A stretch of 15,790 bases of DNA, from positions 1 through 15,790 of the forward strand of contig JAQTVS010000024.1 in assembly GCA_028706735.1 (NCBI GenBank), read 5' to 3'. Position 1 is the first letter of the stretch; each line of letters opens with the position of its first letter. Position numbers and translations under genes: made by a program. Under the pieces are notes generated by a model that made no database searches, was not told the origin of the DNA, and saw only the letters and a list, made by a program, of their open reading frames with translations. Below are positions 14,371-15,790 of this stretch, in pieces. Source of the DNA: Thiomonas sp. GTDB lineage: Bacteria > Pseudomonadota > Gammaproteobacteria > Burkholderiales > Burkholderiaceae_C.

Positions 14371-15677
14371 CGAAATGCCCTCCAAAGTTTGAATGCGTCG
14401 CCGAGCAGTCCGGCGACCCCGCGCGAGCCGCGGAAGCTCTTCAAGATTTCGCGCTCCTTGGTCTTCTTGTCGGCACCGTCGACGGTGAGCATGGTCTGCG
14501 CCGCGCGGTTGACCAGCGCGGGATAGGTGGTGAAGAACTGCGGATTGGTGTGCAGCACCTCGGGCATGTCGCGGTACTTGTGCAGGTCCTTCATCACGAA
14601 GCTGGCGTCGAGCTTGTCCTTGTAGGTCTTGAGGGTCTTCTCGCTCATCGGCCAGCCGGCGGCGCTGGCCTCGATGATGGTTTCTGCGGCAAGGCGGCCG
14701 GTGGTCATCGCCAGGTTCGAGCCCTCGCGGTGGGCGGCATTGACGAAGCCGCCGGAGTCGCCGACGATCATCCAGCCCGCGCCATAGACCTTGGGGATGG
14801 CGTGGAATCCGCCTTCCGGGATGAGGTGGGCGCAGTATTCCTTCATCTCGCCGCCTTCGATCAGAGGGGCGATCGACGGATGGCGCTTGAGCTTTTCCAG
14901 CAGCGCGTAAGGCGTGGTGCGGTTCGGGTTGGACTTGAAGCCGTCGAGCATGCAGCCGATGCCGATGGTCAGCGACTCCTTGTTGGTGTAGAGGAAGGCG
15001 GTGCCGACCATGCCCTCGGTCACCTTGCCGACCAGCTCGATGACCACGCCTTCCTCGCCCTTGACGTTGAAGCGCTGCTGGATGACCTCTTCGGGCAGGA
15101 ACAGGATTTCCTTCACCGCCAGCGCGACTTCCTTGGCCTTGATCTCGCCGTGGAAGCCTGCCTTGCGCGCCAGGGTCGAGTTCACGCCGTCGGCAAGCAC
15201 CACGACGTCTGCATACACCTCGCCGCCCAGTCGGTCGCAGCGCACGCCGATCACGCGGTCGCCGTCGAGCAGCAGTTCCTCGACCGTGGTCTCGCAGATC
15301 AGCAGGGCGCCGGCTTCGCGCACCTTGGACGAGAACCATTTGTCGAACTGGGCGCGCAGGATGGTGTAGCGGTTGTGCGGCGGCTTGTTGTAGTCGTCGC
15401 TGCGGAAATGAGTGCCGATGAAGGACGCATCGTCGAGCACCCACATGCGCTGCTCGATGATGTGGCGCTCCAGCGGGGCGTCGTCGCGGAAGTCGGGGAT
15501 GATGCGCTCCAGCGCGTCGGAGTAGAGGATGGCGCCCTGGACGTTTTTCGAGCCGGGATATTCGCCGCGCTCGATCTGCAGCACGCTCAGCCCTGCCTTG
15601 GCCAGGGTATAGGCGCAGGCGTTTCCGGACGGGCCCGCGCCGACGACGATGGCATCGAAAGTCTTGTTCACGTTCAT
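14367..15677 (-). CDS. fixC: FixC, flavoprotein-quinone oxidoreductase of FixABCX
   Basis: A 436-aa FAD protein of the ETF-quinone oxidoreductase family, the usual FixC length. Visible: the Rossmann GAGPSG (13-18) after FDAIVVG, a glutamate-rich [10 protein letters not shown] segment that binds the ribose, [13 protein letters not shown] near the middle, and [27 protein letters not shown], the second FAD-binding block. It passes electrons from the FixAB flavins to the quinone pool with FixX. GGAGAAG upstream of ATG 15677 is the ribosome site. fixA and fixB are expected to the right of the window; the last 113 bp instead show repeats and at most the tail of a gene. Confidence 0.97.
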   Translation of the reverse strand: MNVNKTFDAIVVGAGPSGNACAYTLAKAGLSVLQIERGEYPGSKNVQGAILYSDALERIIPDFRDDAPLERHIIEQRMWVLDDASFIGTHFRSDDYNKPPHNRYTILRAQFDKWFSSKVREAGALLICETTVEELLLDGDRVIGVRCDRLGGEVYADVVVLADGVNSTLARKAGFHGEIKAKEVALAVKEILFLPEEVIQQRFNVKGEEGVVIELVGKVTEGMVGTAFLYTNKESLTIGIGCMLDGFKSNPNRTTPYALLEKLKRHPSIAPLIEGGEMKEYCAHLIPEGGFHAIPKVYGAGWMIVGDSGGFVNAAHREGSNLAMTTGRLAAETIIEASAAGWPMSEKTLKTYKDKLDASFVMKDLHKYRDMPEVLHTNPQFFTTYPALVNRAAQTMLTVDGADKKTKEREILKSFRGSRGVAGLLGDAFKLWRAFR

Positions 15678-15790
15678 GGCCGCTTCTCCAGGTGGTCGAT
15701 GTCAGTTCCGCACGGCCGTTCCGAAGGAACTGACGCCCCTTCGGGGGGAGACGCGCGTAGCAAGTCAGGGGTCAGTTTCATATCCGGCCC
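15674..15790 (-). other. Region upstream of fixC: possible 3' end of the preceding gene (perhaps fixB)
   Basis: One minus-strand frame is open from the right edge to a TGA that overlaps the fixC ATG (ATGA), 38 codons reading GPDMKLTPDLLRASPPEGAS and on. The composition looks like translated repeat DNA rather than a FixB C-terminus. In another frame the edge sequence reads Gly-Arg-Ile then TGA (15778-15780), which could equally be the true end of the upstream gene with the repeat as intergenic filler. Which is right needs sequence beyond the window. Confidence 0.3.
15701..15746. repeat. REP-like inverted repeats before fixC
   Basis: GTCAGTTCC (15701-15709) and GGAACTGAC (15726-15734) form a 9-bp perfect inverted repeat; inside it GTTCC-GAA-GGAAC gives a shorter alternative hairpin. 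Next comes CCCC-TTC-GGGG (15736-15746). A further GTCAGTTTC-like copy lies at about 15770-15780. Repeated GTCAGTT/AACTGAC units with GC hairpins resemble REP elements mobilised by REP-associated transposases in proteobacteria; the assignment is tentative. Confidence 0.55.

Overview
The window is a dense nitrogen-fixation (nif/fix) cluster from a high-GC Gram-negative diazotroph, most likely a betaproteobacterium. I base this on the NifH and NifA protein sequences, the NifA with a cysteine-bearing interdomain linker and no nifL beside it, nifA lying next to fixCX, and the proteobacterial CyaY. Genus is not resolvable by eye. NifH is typical Mo-nitrogenase reductase; nifD/K/E/N are not in the window and presumably lie to the left of nifH.

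Layout from left to right. (1) nifH (minus, 3' end cut by the window edge), with a near-perfect sigma-54 promoter. (2) A 502-bp divergent regulatory region with one NifA upstream activator site (TGT-N10-ACA) between the nifH promoter and a second sigma-54-like promoter facing right. (3) A short plus-strand set: an unrecognised 196-aa protein, the ArsC/Spx-like NifO-type 'nitrogenase-associated protein', and an FmdB-type zinc ribbon. (4) Convergent with it, minus strand, a HepT/HEPN-like protein without catalytic residues and a [2Fe-2S] ferredoxin. (5) A 183-bp imperfect palindromic element. (6) A long, tightly overlapping minus-strand run, in transcription order nifB, 2[4Fe-4S] ferredoxin, nif-type IscA, a TPR-like protein, two tandem NifZ-domain proteins, a DUF3024-like protein, nifS, nifT, a small unknown, a DegT-fold protein lacking the PLP lysine, and a degenerate SIR2-like protein. 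It is headed by a sigma-54 promoter with UAS and a possible IHF site. (7) Upstream of the nifB UAS, a 9-bp minisatellite, then cyaY (bacterial frataxin), a strong hairpin, nifA, fixX and fixC, all minus strand. The right edge holds REP-like inverted repeats before fixC.

How the genes fit together: NifA with sigma-54 switches on nifH, nifB and probably the divergent 196-aa gene. NifS, IscA and possibly CyaY would supply Fe-S clusters; NifB makes NifB-co for FeMo-co; NifZ proteins help mature the MoFe P-cluster; FixC/FixX (with FixA/B presumed outside) and the ferredoxins supply low-potential electrons.

The least explained part is a group of accessory proteins built on enzyme folds whose catalytic residues appear lost (DegT-like, SIR2-like, HepT-like), all in this cluster. 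No rRNA, tRNA, CRISPR array or complete insertion sequence was seen.
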